Positions 56,350 through 64,000 of a DNA stretch of 64,000 bases are shown in pieces; the stretch's first letter is position 1, and each line of letters starts with the position of its first letter. A program made the position numbers and the translations under genes. The notes beneath the pieces are model-generated. The model was given only the letters and a program-made list of their open reading frames with translations, was not told the DNA's origin and did no database searches. Source of the DNA: an uncultured Pseudomonadales bacterium (lineage in GTDB: Bacteria; Pseudomonadota; Gammaproteobacteria; Pseudomonadales; Azotimanducaceae); the NCBI GenBank assembly GCA_958296025.1, contig OY282430.1:1922001-1986000 (forward strand), written 5' to 3'.

Positions 56350-57753
56350 TCAGGCCGTACCGAGCGACGGCGGCGGGGGAAGCGGCCCCAGGATTGCGAC
56401 CACCTCCGCGGCCAGCTGCAGCAAGCCTTCGTCGCTGCCGGCCGGCGCCACCAGTTCGACGCCGATGGGCAACCCTGCCGCCGACAGGCCGGCTGGCAGG
56501 GAAATGGCCGGCAGGCCGCAGTTGCTGGGAGGGTCCGTGTGGCGGATGTAGGTTTGGAATACGGGAACCTCTTGCCCATTCAAGGGGACGCTCTGGTCTT
56601 GGCCCACTGCGCAGGCCGGCAGCGGCGTAGTCGCCACCAACAGGGCGGCTAGACGGTGCTTGCGAAAGCAGTCCCGGTAAACTGCCTGCAAAGCCGGGCG
56701 ATGCGTGGCCATGACCTCGTTGTGCGCCCCCTCGGAAATAGCGCCGCCCATAGCCGCCCGCATGGCCTCGGCCACATCCGGGCTGGCGATCTGCCGCACC
56801 AATGCCTTTAGGCTGATCCCTTGGCGTTCCCTGAGGTACCGGGCGAGATCTCGAACCACCTCGTACATGACCACCGGCATGCTAACCGCTTCGTTCAACG
56901 GGCCAATGTCCGGCAAATCCGCTTCAATGATAGTGGCGCCCGCCTTCGCCAGCAGCTTCAACACGCGAGCCAAGCAAGCGCTCACATCCTTGTGCAGCCC
57001 TTCTTGGAACCAAGTTCGAGGTGCGCCCAAGCGCACGGCGGACAGGGGTTTCGGGCCGGTCTCCGTCGTCTTGGGGGCGAGCACCGCATCGAATTGCCGC
57101 ACAAGTTTCACATTTTTGGCCATGACGCCCACGGTGTCGCGGGTATGGGAAAGCGGCACCATGCCGGCCGCCTCGTAGCGTCCCATGGTCGGTCGAAAGC
57201 CGACGATGCCGCACAGCGCCGCGGGAATGCGCACCGACCCCCCGGTGTCCGTTCCCAGCCCCACCTCCACCACCCCGGCAGCGATGGCCGCCGCGGTGCC
57301 GCCGCTGCTCCCGCCGGCGATGCGCTTGGGGTCATAGGGATTGCGCACCGCACCGAAAGCCGCATTGTTGGAAGTAATGCCAAACGCCAGTTCGTGCATG
57401 TTGGTTTTGCCGGCCAACAGGGCTCCGGCATCCAGCAGCCTTTGCACCGTCGGCGCGTTCCGGGACGGCACTTTGCCGCGCAAGGCGGGGGTGCCGGCGG
57501 AAGTGGGCATATCGGCGGTGTCAATGTTGTCCTTGACTACGAAGGGCGCGCCGAACAAGGCTAGGGAATCCCGTTCGCGCACCGGCAGTTGCGCCAAGCG
57601 GCGGGCTTCGGCGAGGAGTGCGGCCGCATCGAAATGGATGAAGGGGTTGAGAGGCCGAGCCGCCCGCGCCCGCAGAAAAAGCCGATGGACAGCTTCCCGC
57701 AGCAGGGCGTCGCTCCCACCGGACCCGTCCGGTGGCTTAATCAAGGAGTACAT
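56350..57753 (-). CDS. Amidase signature family enzyme
   Basis: 467-aa amidase with the full Ser-cisSer-Lys triad: lysine in PFVVKDNIDTADMP, then GGSSGGTAAAIAAG and GTDTGGSVRIPAALCG. The family hydrolyses amide bonds in varied substrates (indoleacetamide, mandelamide, malonamide, aryl acylamides); specificity is not readable. Start ATG at 57753. Convergent with the receptor, separated by 12 bp. Confidence 0.9.
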   Translation of the reverse strand: MYSLIKPPDGSGGSDALLREAVHRLFLRARAARPLNPFIHFDAAALLAEARRLAQLPVRERDSLALFGAPFVVKDNIDTADMPTSAGTPALRGKVPSRNAPTVQRLLDAGALLAGKTNMHELAFGITSNNAAFGAVRNPYDPKRIAGGSSGGTAAAIAAGVVEVGLGTDTGGSVRIPAALCGIVGFRPTMGRYEAAGMVPLSHTRDTVGVMAKNVKLVRQFDAVLAPKTTETGPKPLSAVRLGAPRTWFQEGLHKDVSACLARVLKLLAKAGATIIEADLPDIGPLNEAVSMPVVMYEVVRDLARYLRERQGISLKALVRQIASPDVAEAMRAAMGGAISEGAHNEVMATHRPALQAVYRDCFRKHRLAALLVATTPLPACAVGQDQSVPLNGQEVPVFQTYIRHTDPPSNCGLPAISLPAGLSAAGLPIGVELVAPAGSDEGLLQLAAEVVAILGPLPPPPSLGTA

Positions 57754-57869
57754 TCCCAAAACCCGAAAACGCAACAGACAAGCGCCAATCTCCGCACGAT
57801 GAACAACCACCCACCCTCAAGCATTGGTTATTCTAGGGGCAGCGGCCGCGCAAGCACATCATCAAGAAC

Positions 57870-57985
57870 GATGAGTTGCCGGGGCGCAGCCATGCGGCCA
57901 AGCGCATCCTGCTGCCGCACGGCCTGTTCGTCGGCGGGTTGTGGGCGTCGAACCGGCTGCAACGGGCGCCGCACGGCGCAGGCGA
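57870..57985 (+). pseudogene. Transposase remnant of the IS1380-like family
   Basis: Codes for HAAKRILLPHGLFVGGLWAS, which aligns with the intact transposase at ALVLHGAFVGGLWASGRLH. No termini or start remain. It occupies most of the recognisable part of the 290-bp gap between the amidase and the LuxR gene, and marks the beginning of the decayed accessory segment. Confidence 0.65.
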
Positions 57986-58044
57986 TTGCCCTCCATTTTG
58001 CTACACTGGGCCGCTCGGCATCTTCGCTAAGCGGTGGAGCAGCT

Positions 58045-58797
58045 GTGAACCTCACGCAGAAGCAATGGCGTCAGCTATTGGCGACCATCAAGCACCTGAA
58101 TAACGGGTTGGACGAACAGGCTTTGCGGGAGCGGGCCGGGCGGAAACTCATCGACCTGCTGGCAGCGGACTACTTCGCCTCCTTCGTGTGGGACGAGGCC
58201 ACCGGCGCCTTCGCCAACCCAGTGTTCATCAACATGTCCGCCGACAACCTGAGCCGCTACTTGGCCTACTACCAATTCCACGATCCCATCACCCACAAGC
58301 TGCAGGCCTACCGACGAGCGGTCTCCGTCAACGAGGTAATGGACCAGCGGACCTTGGTGCGCACCGAGTTCTTCAATGACTTCTTGGCCAAGGACGGGCT
58401 TTACTACGGCGTGAATCTGTACGTTTACGACGAAACCCAGCGCAACATCGGCGATTTCCGCATCTGGCGGCGTCAGGGCAAGCCTAATTTCGGCGCTGAG
58501 GATCTTGGCATTCTCGACTTGGTGACACCCCACTTTCGCAACGGCATGAGCAACGTCCGCAAAGCCAAGCACGAGTTGCGCTTTCAGGCCATTCGGCGGC
58601 ACATGGCAAACCAATGCGCCCTCACCCGGCGCGAGACCGAGGTCGCCGAAGCGCTGCTAGAGGGCAGAAGCAACAAACAGATGAGCGCCGACCTGCACAT
58701 TTCCATACCCACCCTGCGCACCCATGTACAGCATATCTACATGAAATTCGGCGTCCACAGCCGCTCCGAGTTCTGCAGCAAAGTAATCTGGGAATGA
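58045..58797 (+). CDS. LuxR-type HTH transcriptional regulator
   Basis: 250-aa regulator with a C-terminal LuxR-type helix-turn-helix (TRRETEVAEALLEGRSNKQM, then LRTHVQHIYMKFGVHSR). The N-terminal domain (YYQFHDPITHKLQAYRRAV, GDFRIWRRQGKPNF) resembles a GAF/PAS-like sensor, not a classic acyl-homoserine-lactone pocket, and no luxI is in the window. Start GTG at 58045 with GGAG 5 nt upstream. The C-terminus runs straight into a restriction-enzyme remnant. Confidence 0.85.
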   Translation: MNLTQKQWRQLLATIKHLNNGLDEQALRERAGRKLIDLLAADYFASFVWDEATGAFANPVFINMSADNLSRYLAYYQFHDPITHKLQAYRRAVSVNEVMDQRTLVRTEFFNDFLAKDGLYYGVNLYVYDETQRNIGDFRIWRRQGKPNFGAEDLGILDLVTPHFRNGMSNVRKAKHELRFQAIRRHMANQCALTRRETEVAEALLEGRSNKQMSADLHISIPTLRTHVQHIYMKFGVHSRSEFCSKVIWE

Positions 58798-59222
58798 CGG
58801 CACGGACACCGGCATCGACCTCGTGGCCGAGGAACGCGACGGCGGCCACTGCGCCATTCAGTGCAAGTGCTACGCGCCTGGGACGCGCATAGCCAAACCC
58901 GACCTCGACTCCTTCATTGCCGCCTCCGCTCGGGAGCCTTTCACCGCCCGCATTGTGGTCGATACCGGCGACGGCTGGGGGCCGAACGCGGTCAAGACCA
59001 TCACCGCGCTGAAGCCCGCCTGCGCCGTCATCCGTTTCGGGGACCTCGCCAGCCGGCCCTTTGAATGGCCCGACCTTGTGCGCGGCAAGCCGGAGGACCT
59101 GGCCCTCCGTAGCGAACCTTTCTCCCTGCGCCCCCACCAACGGGCCGCGTTCGATGCCTGGACAACAGCGCGGCTCGGCAGCGGGTGCTGATGGAACTTT
59201 ACGAGAAGTTCTTCGCCACGGC
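58796..59222 (+). pseudogene. Remnant of a type ISP-like restriction enzyme
   Basis: The reading frame lacks a start and encodes GTDTGIDLVAEERDGGHCAI then QCKCYAPGTRIAKPDLDSF, an Mrr-like nuclease core (D...QxK), then SLRPHQRAAFDAW, the opening of the helicase part. A stop follows, and in another frame LMELYEKFFATA, which resembles the methylase region of single-chain type ISP enzymes, survives. Large internal parts are gone. These enzymes are normally around 1500 residues, so only scraps of each end remain. Confidence 0.6.
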
Positions 59223-59373
59223 ATAGTGCGCCTTTGCCATAGCCCTTTGGCTTTCCGCCGCACTCCGGAGTTGATCGTCGCCATTGCCAACCACACAATT
59301 GATTTGGGGCATTATGCATATCCCCTGTTTCAGGGCAGAATAAGAAACCGTGTTTCAGCACCGAGGCGTACTG

Positions 59374-59733
59374 ATGCAGCTTCAAGAACTGGTTGACAAA
59401 GGCAGCCGGGCGTTTTCGCCCAGCCTCATTGCCGGTGAGTTGCGGACAACCAAGGCGGAAATCGCGAGCACTTTGGGCCTCAGTCGAGAAGCCCTTACGC
59501 GGGCCTCGCGGATTCAGGGCCGAAAAACCCAAACCCGGCTTCGAGAAATGGTGGAGATACTGCACCGCGTGGAGTCTTACAGCGGCGCTCCGCCTCTTGT
59601 GGCCTACGCTTGGTTCCGGTCGGAAACGTTGCCGGGTTTCGCCGGCAAGACCCCTCATCAGCTCGTGCGGGAAGGCAACGCCCAGCACGTCCACGCCCAT
59701 CTCGACCGAATCATGGCTGGCGGATACGCCTGA
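59374..59733 (+). CDS. Xre/MbcA/ParS family antitoxin
   Basis: 119-aa antitoxin with an N-terminal helix-turn-helix-like region (KAEIASTLGLSREALTRASR) and a C-terminal toxin-binding domain of the DUF2384 type (VAYAWFRSETLPGFAGKTPH then QLVREGNAQHVHAHLDRI). The ATG at 59374 has GAGG 7 nt upstream; a GTG at 59350 is the alternative. It is paired with the RES toxin 15 bp downstream. Confidence 0.88.
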   Translation: MQLQELVDKGSRAFSPSLIAGELRTTKAEIASTLGLSREALTRASRIQGRKTQTRLREMVEILHRVESYSGAPPLVAYAWFRSETLPGFAGKTPHQLVREGNAQHVHAHLDRIMAGGYA

Positions 59734-59748
59734 CAAGGCAACCGCCTG

Positions 59749-60252
59749 ATGCGGTTCCAAGGCATCGTCTATCGTGCGCACAACCCGCGCTGGTCTTGGC
59801 TGCCAACATCAGGCGAAGGTGCGCGCCTTTACGGTGGTCGATTCAACCGGGCCGGAGTTCCCGCCCTCTACTCATCCTTGTCTCTCATGACCGCGGTACG
59901 GGAAGTCAGCCCTCTGCGGCACCCTATGCAACCCACCTTGCTATGCGCCTATGAGGTGGATGCGGAGCCGGTCTTTGACGCACTGGACATGTCCCAAAGA
60001 AAGGCGTTCGGCGTGACCGACGAGGACCTAGTTTGCCCCAACTGGGAAAGGGAAATGCTGGACGGCACTATTCCCGCGTCGCAAAAGTTGGCAGATCGGC
60101 TAATTGCAGCCGGATATGTCGGCATGCGCATGTCCAGTTTTACGCAAGGCACAGGGCCGAACGATCAAAATCTCGTGTTATGGCGCTGGAGTGACCGCCT
60201 GCCCAGCCGCGTTCTGTTGATTGACGACGAACGCCGTCTGGCTTCGACTTGA
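59749..60252 (+). CDS. RES domain toxin
   Basis: 167-aa RES-domain protein: VYRAHNPRWSWLPTSGEGAR then LYGGRFNRAGVPALYSSLS has the conserved R...Y and the RES-like RA-x-x-x and S residues, and GYVGMRMSSFTQGTGPNDQN LVLW closes the fold. RES toxins of the MbcT/ParT kind modify or destroy NAD+ or transfer ADP-ribose; which applies here is unknown. Together with 59374-59733 it forms a complete type II pair. Confidence 0.88.
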   Translation: MRFQGIVYRAHNPRWSWLPTSGEGARLYGGRFNRAGVPALYSSLSLMTAVREVSPLRHPMQPTLLCAYEVDAEPVFDALDMSQRKAFGVTDEDLVCPNWEREMLDGTIPASQKLADRLIAAGYVGMRMSSFTQGTGPNDQNLVLWRWSDRLPSRVLLIDDERRLAST

Positions 60253-60515
60253 CGAAAGCGAGGACAGGCGGCGTTGGGAGGCAGGCATTGAGCAGCGGGT
60301 TCCAGCAAACATTGGACCACATCCGGTCCATCGCCGACTCACAGGCGCAGAAGGGGCGGCTCTTCAAACTCGAAGGCTTGGCGAAGTCAGCCAAGCGTCA
60401 TTCACCGAGTCACCCGCCATCCAGTCACCACCACTTCGCATGTCGAACTTGCCAAGGGCAGCTATTAGGCTGCTAGGCTATAATGGCGCTTCCCATCATG
60501 GAGGAATGAGTCAAA

Positions 60516-60731
60516 TTGAGCCTTTCCCCTTGGACCGCGATCATCACCCAGGACGAGGGCTGGTGGATAGGTTGGGTGGCTGAGATTCCAGGCGTGAACG
60601 CTCAGGAACGCACCCGGCCGCAACTACTGGCAACGCTTGCCGACGTGCTCCGGGAAGCACTTGAACTGAACAGGCAGGATGCGCTCGCCAAGGCCGGCGA
60701 CAGCTATGAGGAGGCGGAAGTTTCCCTTTAG
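60516..60731 (+). CDS. HicB-family antitoxin-like protein
   Basis: 71-aa protein with the HicB fold pattern WTAIITQDEGWWIGWVAEIP and GVNAQERTRPQLLATLADVL REALEL. Start at TTG 60516 is uncertain: GGAGG (60500-60504) is followed by an ATG at 60506, but that ATG is in another frame, so a one-base change may have moved the original start. The expected toxin HicA should follow on the same strand but is found only as an inverted fragment. Confidence 0.75.
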   Translation: MSLSPWTAIITQDEGWWIGWVAEIPGVNAQERTRPQLLATLADVLREALELNRQDALAKAGDSYEEAEVSL

Positions 60732-60737
60732 CGGCTG

Positions 60738-60818
60738 CTACGGGTCCGGTATTCCAAGATCACGGCATATTTTCTTCGCCAAGTGCTCGCTGATCTCCTT
60801 GTGGCGGGGAACGGGCCC
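60738..60818 (-). pseudogene. HicA toxin C-terminal fragment, inverted
   Basis: On the minus strand this encodes GPVPRHKEISEHLAKKICRD then LGIPDP and a stop, the normal end of HicA partners of this HicB type (PRH...ICxDLGIP). An in-frame stop precedes it, so only about 26 codons survive. HicA normally lies next to hicB in the same direction; here it faces it. Confidence 0.6.
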
Positions 60819-60904
60819 TCATGAGGGGATACCCGCTTTTGGCAACCTAGGGGGGACACACCCACCTAGCCGGCACCATATGGTGGGTGTCCCACTTACC
60901 CGAA

Positions 60905-61157
60905 CCGCCCGACACCCCGTGCCGCCGAACATTGATAGACACGCCCTTCGTTAAATCCCCGAAAAGGCCCATCCGCTCCGCCGTAAAGGCCAAGGCGGAT
61001 CAGCTCCCGAAGTTGGTCAACCGGGCGTCCATGAATTCGTGCTCAACCTTCAGTGGACGGGCTGTTATGCTTGCCGTCCGCACACCCACGGGATGATTTT
61101 TCCTAAACTGGCATTTTGCCGGAAAAACCCATGCACAGTACGCTTTTCAGCGCACTT
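60905..61157 (-). mobile_element. IS 5'-end remnant (third copy of the IS1380-like family)
   Basis: Minus-strand sequence matches the transposase-proximal end of the intact IS: ATTTTGCCGGAAAAACC leader arm (61110-61126 region), then codons resembling PLKVEHEFMDARLTNFG and VSINVRRHG. Both termini and the rest of the gene are missing. The lipoprotein gene at 61157-61396 ends at its border. Confidence 0.7.
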
Positions 61158-61396
61158 TATGGTAGGTGGGAACATGTCCGTAGCACCTGTTTCGCACAGT
61201 CTATGTCACTTGCCCCTTGCGGTACGTCACATTCCCAGTTAAGTCCACACATGCGCCTATAATTTTCGAACAAGCAGTGCCTTCTTGGGGAAGCTCCTGG
61301 CGGTATCCCACACACAGATGGGTCGTGACTGATTTCAAGGTCAGGGTCGCCGCACCCGGCCAAGGCAATGGTCGCAAGACATAGCAGTAACTTCAT
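61157..61396 (-). CDS. Small predicted lipoprotein
   Basis: 79-aa protein with signal LLLCLATIALAGC (lipobox Cys15) and six further cysteines in the mature part, so disulfides are likely. GGAG lies 7 nt before the ATG. I do not recognise it. It terminates at the edge of the IS remnant, so its C-terminus may have been shortened by that insertion. Confidence 0.55.
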   Translation of the reverse strand: MKLLLCLATIALAGCGDPDLEISHDPSVCGIPPGASPRRHCLFENYRRMCGLNWECDVPQGASDIDCAKQVLRTCSHLP

Positions 61397-61545
61397 GCCT
61401 AGACTCCATCAATGGTTGTCCGCCGATTGTAGCCCTAAAAAAAACCTGAATTGCAAATCCTAGCGCAACACCTTGGTGAAAGCGGTCGGTCAGTGGATGT
61501 AAAATCTTCCCCTGTTCCGACCAAAGACCAAGGGAGTTTTGCGCC

Positions 61546-61752
61546 ATGCAAGCAGCAGGCTACAGCCGACTGACCGACCAAGAGAGATTTTACATCAAAA
61601 TTCGCCGTGCGGATGGCGTCTCCATCCGCGACGTGGCCCGTGAGCTGGGCCATGCGGCGAGCACCGTATCGAGGGAACTGCGCCGCAACGCGCTGCCGGA
61701 CGGGGGCTACTGCCCTGTGAATGCGGGGCGCCAAGCACGGCATCGGCGCTGG
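61546..61752 (+). pseudogene. IS30-family transposase N-terminal fragment
   Basis: Encodes YSRLTDQERFYIKIRRADGV and DVARELGHAASTVSRELRRN, the typical helix-turn-helix of IS30 transposases that binds the terminal repeats. The rest of an IS30 transposase is absent; homology stops near 61750 where a different transposase scrap begins on the other strand. Confidence 0.7.
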
Positions 61753-61824
61753 CTAGGCGGCTTGGGGCGGCGCTCTGACGAGCGAGCGCATGCGTTTCGG
61801 CTCGCCTGCTCGGACGCTGCCGAG

Positions 61825-61990
61825 CGCGAGCGCCACATGACGGCCAGCGCCAGTCCGACGCGGGCCGTCATTCGGGTCTTGCCGCGGATGGTGTGGTTCT
61901 CGAAGCGGAAGCTCCCGTCGAGTCGGGCGTTGATGCGCTCCATGGCGCTGCGTCGGGCGTAGCCCTCCTGTGCGGGATCACTTACCTTCC
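61825..61990 (-). pseudogene. DDE transposase C-terminal fragment (IS5/IS1182-like), antisense
   Basis: Minus strand reads SAMERINARLDGSFRFENHT then IRGKTRMTARVGLALAVM, matching the conserved C-terminal E-R-x-N-x-R-L...F..H..R...M..RVGLALxVM pattern of IS5/IS1182-type transposases. No other part of that element is present. It abuts the IS copy at 62000. Confidence 0.6.
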
Positions 61991-61999
61991 GGACATTTT

Positions 62000-63559
62000 C
62001 CCTGATCCCCGCTTAAGAAATCGTTGAAGTGCTTTGAAAGGCGCACCGTGCAAGGGTTTTTCCGGCAAAATGCCGGTTGCACAAAAACCACCCTGCAGGT
62101 GCGCCGATGGCAAGCACAGCACCCCGCCCGCTGAAGGTTGAGCACGAGTTCACGGACGTCCGCTTGACCGGCTTCGGGGGCTGGTCCGCCTTGGCCCTGA
62201 CGGCGGAGCGTCTGGGTCTTTTCGGGAATTTGGCGGAGGGCGTGTCGGTCAAGGTTCGGCGGCGCGGGGCGTCGGACGGCGAGTCGCTTTGGGCGCTGGT
62301 GGCGTCGCTTGCGGCGGGCGGCGGGGCGCTGTCCGATCTGGATGCGCTGAGGGCGGACCCGGCGGCGCGTCGGCTGCTGGGGCTGCGCCATGCGCCATCG
62401 GGCCGGCGGATGGGGGAGTTTTTGGCGAAGGGCTCCGAGGCGGACTTGGACGGGTTGCTGGAGGCGGCCTGGCGCTTGGCGGGGCGGGTTGCGTCGGTCG
62501 TCATTGAGCATGGGGTTGCGGCGAGGGGCTGGGTTCCGGTGTTCGTGGACGGCACGGAGATTGTGGGCTGTGGGCGTCCGGGCGGCTGCATCCGGGCGGG
62601 ATCCACGCGGCGCACGGCTGGCGGAGCAAATGGAGTCGGACGTGGTTCCGCTGCTGCCCGAGGGGACGCCCGTTTGGGTTCGGGCGGACAACGCCCACTA
62701 CGGTTGGCGCCTCGTGGAGTGTTGCCGCAAGAAAAAGTGGGACTGCTCGGTCAGCGTCACGCACCCCAACTGCAAGGCCCCGGTGCTGGCGCAGCTGGAA
62801 GGCCTGCCGGAGTCCGCCTGGGAGGACGTCGGCCTTTGCGAGGAGGCGGTGCTGGTGCGCCACAGGCCGGATGGATGGGTCGAGCACCCCTACGTCGTGG
62901 TCCGCAAGTTCCTCGAGGGCGCCCAAGGGGACCTCTTTCCCGTCCACACGGTCATCCTCGTCTCCCGGGACGACCCCGCCGCTTGCGGAGTTGGTGCGCC
63001 GCCACCGAGGCAAGCAGGGCCAGGAGAACGCCTTCAAGGGGCCGCTGCGGGACCTGGACCCGCACCACCCGCCCTGCCGCAAGCTCCTAGCCAACCAAGT
63101 CTTTTACGCCTGCGGCCAACTGGCGCAAATGCTCCTGCGCGCCGTGCAGTTCAACCTGCTGCCCAAGTCCGCCCGCAAGCACGGACTGCGACCCCTCATC
63201 CGGCACTTCATCCGAACGGTCGCCCGCCTGGTCAAGGCCGCCGGGCGCCGGCGCCTCGACTTCGCCAAGTCCAACCTCCGACTCGACTGGATTTACAGGG
63301 CGGCGGTTCAACTGGAGTGAGCCGAAACGCCCGGCGAACCCAGCCCGACCTCCGCCGAAACTCGCCTGAACGACCCAAGGCGGGACGCCCTTCGGCCCAA
63401 TGGCCGAAAAACACCCCTCCCGCCAAGCCCCCCACCGCTTCACAGCACCCAACAAACGCCAAACCCGGCGCAAACGCCCCGCCAGACCTTGGCGTCAGCT
63501 CGGACCGCCGCCAAATTTCCCAAAACTCCGCCCAGCAGACCCTTATTGGGGGATTAAGG
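62000..63559 (+). mobile_element. Second IS1380-like copy, degraded
   Basis: Ends CCCTGATCCCC (62000-62010) and GGGGATTAAGG (63549-63559) match the intact IS at 2969-4611, and the leader hairpin at 62055-62089 is retained. The element is 83 bp shorter, explained by an internal transposase deletion. Flanking octamers do not match each other, so no target duplication survives. Confidence 0.8.
62107..63320 (+). pseudogene. Inactivated transposase of the second IS copy
   Basis: Starts MASTAPRPLKVEHEFTDV like the intact copy. Near 62563 roughly 85 bases that encode EVGGELFEG to FVGGLW are missing, which shifts the frame and removes a likely catalytic region. A second frame change near 62975 restores the original C-terminal frame (LANQVFYACGQLAQ). 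It cannot make active transposase but could respond to the intact one in trans through its ends. Confidence 0.85.
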
Positions 63560-63634
63560 CTGAAATCTTCCACCGACTTGCCTTCTCTTCCTACAATTCG
63601 ACTCTACACCGCCTTCTGCGAAATGGTTGGCCGA

Positions 63635-63667
63635 CGGACGCGGGTTCGACTCCCGCCGCCTCCATCA
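63635..63667 (+). other. tmRNA (ssrA) 3'-end-like sequence, possible island attachment site
   Basis: A 33-nt stretch, CGGACGCGGGTTCGACTCCC and then GCCGCCTCCATCA, is the T arm, acceptor strand and near-CCA end of tmRNA with one change (TCA for CCA). No tmRNA 5' half or tag-peptide reading frame is found upstream. Integrating elements often use the ssrA 3' end and leave such a duplicate at their far border. Confidence 0.6.
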
Positions 63668-64000
63668 CTCCGCAACGTCCGCAAACGGATGGCTGGGGTG
63701 ATCTAGCCACCGATGCTGCGGTGCAACTATTCCGCCAACTTTGCGAACGAGCCTCCCTCGAACACCTGCCGCCTTTAGGCGGTTTGCGGGAAAACTCGGT
63801 ATCGGCGTTCCACTTGTTTACGACGCAAAACTACCGCGCGGAAGAAGGGGCTTCCACTCTCGGTCATTAACCCTCCCCGCGCACCAGAACACCGGGAGCG
63901 TATTGTTCGGTACGGTATTGTGGAACGACACGAGCGCAGCCATGTTCCCGAAGCCCAACGGGTTTTGAGGTGCCAGATGCCGGCCGATCTGGAGCATCAC
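63668..64000. other. Window-end region without supported gene
   Basis: 333 bp after the tmRNA-like sequence. Open frames are present in both directions but none shows a recognisable family or a good ribosome site; I see nothing further that can be supported. Confidence 0.4.

Noticed and set aside
60249-60476. 75-codon open frame between the RES toxin and hicB
   Set aside because: No ribosome site and no recognisable family; the translation is His/Ser/Arg rich and resembles noncoding sequence.
61992-63567. Target-site duplication for the second IS copy
   Set aside because: Flanking octamers GACATTTT and CTGAAATC do not match.
63741-63968. Open frame with VPLVYDAKLPRGRRG near the window end
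   Set aside because: No family recognised, no convincing start, and overlapping frames are equally open.

Overview
The window looks like the chromosome of a GC-rich gammaproteobacterium. The run tusDCBE, cysG, serS, crcB, rarA, lolA, ftsK, aat, infA, clpA, clpS, cspD, icd, then mnmA, purB and aceA is the order known from Pseudomonas and its relatives. An Fe-S type APS reductase, ThrH, NfuA and a cytosolic 5'-nucleotidase fit that setting. No 16S rRNA or other species-level marker is present, so I do not name a genus.

Layout. 0-2.7 kb: a secreted amidohydrolase and a sodium/solute symporter. 2.97-4.61 kb: an intact IS with an IS1380-like transposase and an 8-bp target duplication. 4.8-6.75 kb: an M48 metalloprotease coupled to a lipoprotein. 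6.83-8.54 kb: tRNA-Ser(UGA) followed by an apparent 1.6-kb islet, flanked by a 34-nt direct repeat that includes the tRNA 3' end, which carries a two-gene module with a PIN-like putative nuclease. 8.7-31.7 kb: the housekeeping block (tRNA thiolation, siroheme, translation, division, AAA+ proteolysis, molybdopterin synthesis, purines, glyoxylate shunt, sulfate assimilation). 31.8-40.7 kb: a polysaccharide locus with a methyltransferase, UDP-GlcNAc 2-epimerase, a glycosyltransferase, a giant sulfotransferase/coiled-coil/GT4/GT2 fusion and an ABC exporter, interrupted by an IS remnant. 40.7-50.2 kb: cysB, small conserved genes and an AddAB-like helicase/nuclease pair. 50.5-57.8 kb: a DAHP synthase behind what looks like a leader-peptide attenuator, nfuA, a Bcr/CflA transporter, a TonB-dependent receptor and an amidase.

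57.8-63.7 kb is a decayed accessory region: IS fragments, a LuxR-type regulator, remains of a type ISP-like restriction enzyme, an Xre/RES toxin-antitoxin pair, a HicB antitoxin beside an inverted HicA scrap, a small lipoprotein, pieces of two further transposases, a frameshifted second IS copy and a 33-nt sequence matching the 3' end of tmRNA, a common island attachment site.

The best candidates for something undescribed are the tRNA-Ser islet with its PIN-like pair, the aromatic leader/attenuator ahead of DAHP synthase, the four-module fusion protein, and cspD, whose family-typical start falls on an ATC codon. All functions are read from protein sequence and motifs; no database search was run.
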